Made by a program: the position numbers and the translations under genes. The notes under the pieces are model-generated. The model did no database searches. It was not told the DNA's origin and saw only the letters and a program-made list of their open reading frames with translations. A stretch of DNA of 6,196 nucleotides from a bacterium (GTDB lineage Bacteria > Electryoneota > RPQS01), in assembly GCA_028711875.1 (NCBI GenBank), contig JAQTRJ010000139.1:1-6196 (forward strand). Direction: 5' to 3'. Position 1 is the stretch's first letter, and every line of letters starts with the position of its first letter. Shown here in pieces: positions 4,516 to 6,196 of the stretch.

Positions 4516-5574
4516 CTGGCCAACCGATCACCCAACACACCGTTCGAGGGCGAAGACTCGAGCGAAATCGTGGAAGTTCCAATCGAGGACGGAATTCTGC
4601 GTCCGCTCCTCGGGCCGGGCGACGCGAACCTGCACTATGCCCAGCGTCAGCTCGGCTCGCGTCTGACCGTCCGCCGTGAGAAAATTCTCGTGCGCGGTTC
4701 CCGCCCCGACAACGCCCATGCGCTGGAGATCATCCGCGAGATGATCGAGCGCACCCGTCGCAAGGGATCGCTGACGACCTCCGATGTGGACATGATCTTC
4801 CGCCTGACCAGTACGGAAGCCCCGCGCGTGGCCGCCGAAACCTCGCAACCGTCCGGCGCGCTTGCCTTCCGCGCCGGTGACCGCACCTTCGGACCGCGCA
4901 CCGCCGGACAGGAGGCCTATTGCCGGGCGATCCTGAATCACGATCTCACCTTCGGCATCGGCCCGGCCGGAACCGGCAAGACGTTTCTGGCCGTGCTGGT
5001 CGGAGTCTCACAGTTTCTGGCCGGCAAGTACGACCGGATTATTCTCACCCGTCCGGTGGTGGAAGCGGGAGAAAATCTGGGCTTCCTTCCCGGCGACATC
5101 AACGAAAAAGTAGACCCGTACTTTCGTCCGCTCTACGATTCGCTGATGAAGCTGCTGCCGTCGGATCGGCTGCGCAAATTCTTCGACCGTTCGGTGATTG
5201 AGATCGCCCCGCTCGCGTTCATGCGCGGCCGCACGCTCGAGCACGCCTTCGTCATTCTCGACGAAGCCCAGAACACCACCATGCTGCAGATGAAGATGTT
5301 CCTGACGCGGCTCGGCGACAACGCCCGCGCCGTCATCACCGGCGACATCACCCAGATTGACTTGCAGCCGCCCTCCAGCAGCGGACTCCTGTCCATCCCG
5401 GAAATCCTCGGAGGACTCGACGGCGTGGACTTCGTCTATTTCACCGAGTCCGACGTCGTGAGGCATCCGCTGGTGGCCAGAATTATCGGAGCTTATGAAG
5501 ACTACAATTCCCGGCACAAAGAGACCGACGATCAGGTCGAACCGGAGCAAACGGAAACCGGCGGCGATGACTGA
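4516..5574 (+). CDS. ybeZ: PhoH-family ATPase (YbeZ/PhoL type), probable CTG start
   Basis: This is a cytoplasmic P-loop ATPase related to the helicase domain of SF1 enzymes; the YbeZ/PhoL branch works with YbeY on rRNA processing. Counting from CTG 4516 it has 352 residues. An N-terminal KH-like region spans about 20-100. The ATPase core follows: Walker A GPAGTGKT at 149-156, RPVVEAGENLGFLPGD at 179-194, APLAFMRGRTLEHA at 231-244, Walker B VILDEAQNTT at 246-255, ITGDITQIDL at 274-283 and VVRHPLVARI at 314-323. The tail is acidic. GTG 4570 is the next possible start, but SSEIVEVPIEDGILRPLLGP (4558-4617) aligns without gaps to residues 5-24 of E. coli YbeZ as I recall it. That puts conserved sequence upstream of GTG, so I favour CTG 4516 with GGGAG 7 nt before it. 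The gene overlaps ybeY by 8 nt. The family is certain; the start is moderately sure. Confidence 0.9.
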   Translation: MANRSPNTPFEGEDSSEIVEVPIEDGILRPLLGPGDANLHYAQRQLGSRLTVRREKILVRGSRPDNAHALEIIREMIERTRRKGSLTTSDVDMIFRLTSTEAPRVAAETSQPSGALAFRAGDRTFGPRTAGQEAYCRAILNHDLTFGIGPAGTGKTFLAVLVGVSQFLAGKYDRIILTRPVVEAGENLGFLPGDINEKVDPYFRPLYDSLMKLLPSDRLRKFFDRSVIEIAPLAFMRGRTLEHAFVILDEAQNTTMLQMKMFLTRLGDNARAVITGDITQIDLQPPSSSGLLSIPEILGGLDGVDFVYFTESDVVRHPLVARIIGAYEDYNSRHKETDDQVEPEQTETGGDD

Positions 5575-6028
5575 CCGGCCTCCCAGTCAGCGGCGCGCCC
5601 GCGGAACCCTGGAACTGCACTCGCGGATTCCCGGTGCGCGCGTCCGCAAAGATCACCTGCTCGCGTGCGCTCGACACGGCGTCCGCCGGATCAAAAACGG
5701 CGTCGGACATCTTAACGTCATTCTCATTGGCGACCGTGACATGTCACGGCTCCATCGGGAGTATCGCGGAGTGCCGGGAACCACCGACGTGCTCACCTTC
5801 GACCTGACCGACCGCCCCGGCGGCGCAGTGGACGGCGATATCTATATTTCGCTCGATCAGGCGCGGCGGCAGGCGCGCGAGTATCGGCAGCCTCTCTATA
5901 AAGAAGTGGCGCGACTGGCCGTTCACGGAGTGCTTCATCTGGCGGGCTTCGACGATCGAACCGAGACCGGGCGCGCCCACATGCGCCGGCTTGAGGATCG
6001 TTCGCTGGAAGCGGGAGCGCGCTCATGA
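5567..6028 (+). CDS. ybeY: YbeY endoribonuclease, 16S rRNA 3'-end maturation and ribosome quality control
   Basis: YbeY is a metal-dependent single-strand RNase needed in many bacteria for 16S rRNA 3' maturation and 70S quality control. The 153-residue product has the family core: the Arg of LHREYRGVPGTTDVLTF (R67), DGDIYIS at 89-95, and the metal motif HGVLHLAGFDD at 120-130. Two metal-binding histidines, H120 and H124, are present. The third ligand position, usually His, is D130; Asp there is, to my recollection, usual in Bacteroidetes-type YbeY, so the enzyme is probably active. The start is ATG 5567, inside the end of phoH (ATGACTGA, 8-nt overlap). No clear Shine-Dalgarno precedes it, so translation is probably coupled to phoH. 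An in-frame ATG at 5495, deeper in phoH, would add 24 non-homologous basic residues and is rejected. The stop overlaps the next start as ATGA. Confidence 0.95.
   Translation: MTDRPPSQRRARGTLELHSRIPGARVRKDHLLACARHGVRRIKNGVGHLNVILIGDRDMSRLHREYRGVPGTTDVLTFDLTDRPGGAVDGDIYISLDQARRQAREYRQPLYKEVARLAVHGVLHLAGFDDRTETGRAHMRRLEDRSLEAGARS
6013..6017 (+). promoter_or_regulatory. Ribosome binding site GGGAG for the CNNM gene
   Basis: GGGAG lies inside the end of ybeY, 7 nt before ATG 6025. It confirms the start and provides the in-operon model for the site proposed before phoH. Confidence 0.7.
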
Positions 6029-6196
6029 ATGACGGCTCGACCGTGTTGTGGGGCTTGCTGTCGTTCGTGATCCTGCTGGCGCTGTCGGCCTTTTTCTCGT
6101 CCTCGGAAACGGCGCTGTTTGCACTGACCCGCGCGCAGGTGGATGAACTATCGGAGCGGAAAGACCGCGCCGGCGTCCGCCTCAGCCGCCTGCTCG
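6025..6196 (+). CDS. CNNM/hemolysin-C-type membrane protein, N-terminal part
   Basis: Only the first 57 codons are in the window; the gene runs off the right edge. Residues about 6-24 form a hydrophobic membrane segment (STVLWGLLSFVILLALSAFF), followed by SSSETALFAL, the hallmark of the CNNM (DUF21) transmembrane domain. In full-length relatives this domain is followed by paired CBS domains and a CorC_HlyC domain, and members are linked to magnesium or cobalt efflux and tolerance, or to gliding in Bacteroidetes (GldE). E. coli has the soluble relative YbeX/CorC in the same place after ybeZ-ybeY; here the neighbour has the membrane domain. The start ATG 6025 overlaps the ybeY stop by 4 nt and has a good GGGAG site. 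The later domains cannot be confirmed from this window. Confidence 0.85.
   Translation, partial: MNDGSTVLWGLLSFVILLALSAFFSSSETALFALTRAQVDELSERKDRAGVRLSRLL

Noticed and set aside
5008..5550. Minus-strand open frame of 180 codons inside phoH
   Set aside because: It lies wholly opposite the conserved ATPase core and shows no recognisable family.

Overview
The window is a moderately GC-rich stretch of a bacterial chromosome with five genes readable on the + strand, plus the last 24 codons of a sixth at the left edge. It looks like ordinary core genome: no transposase, integrase, CRISPR array, tRNA or rRNA is visible. The organism is probably a Gram-negative-type bacterium. The large first gene encodes an exported helical-repeat protein. 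The YbeY motif carries Asp in place of the third zinc-binding His, which I recall as common in Bacteroidetes and relatives, so a member of the FCB group or a related candidate phylum is my best guess. That is inference. Shine-Dalgarno use is mixed: GGGAG or AGGGA precedes three genes, while aspS and ybeY have none.

Layout. 2-76 is the C-terminus of an unidentified protein. 77-318 is a gap with a 10-bp palindrome, a perfect 12-bp hairpin, and a nested inverted-repeat leader with an AGGGA ribosome site. 319-2310 encodes a 663-residue secreted TPR-like protein of unknown function. 2311-2524 has three GC-rich hairpins, the first a probable terminator. 2525-4300 is aspS (aspartyl-tRNA synthetase, 591 aa). 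4301-4515 has a near-consensus sigma70-type promoter, about 90 nt of transcribed leader, and an intrinsic-terminator hairpin. 4516-5574 is a PhoH-family ATPase, 5567-6028 is ybeY, and 6025 to the right edge is the start of a CNNM/hemolysin-C-type membrane protein.

The last three genes overlap by 8 and 4 nt and form one translationally coupled operon. PhoH/YbeZ and YbeY are known partners in rRNA maturation and ribosome quality control, and the order PhoH-YbeY-CorC/CNNM is conserved in many bacteria (ybeZ-ybeY-ybeX in E. coli). The promoter followed by a terminator ahead of phoH suggests that the operon is controlled by attenuation or readthrough, or that a separate small RNA of about 130 nt is made there.

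The best leads are: phoH appears to have no ATG, GTG or TTG start that would include its conserved N-terminus and may start at CTG behind a good Shine-Dalgarno; the promoter-leader-terminator unit ahead of it; the structured leader of the TPR gene; mixed specificity residues in AspRS; and an 18-bp perfect palindrome inside aspS. I found no clear evidence for a wholly new multi-gene system.
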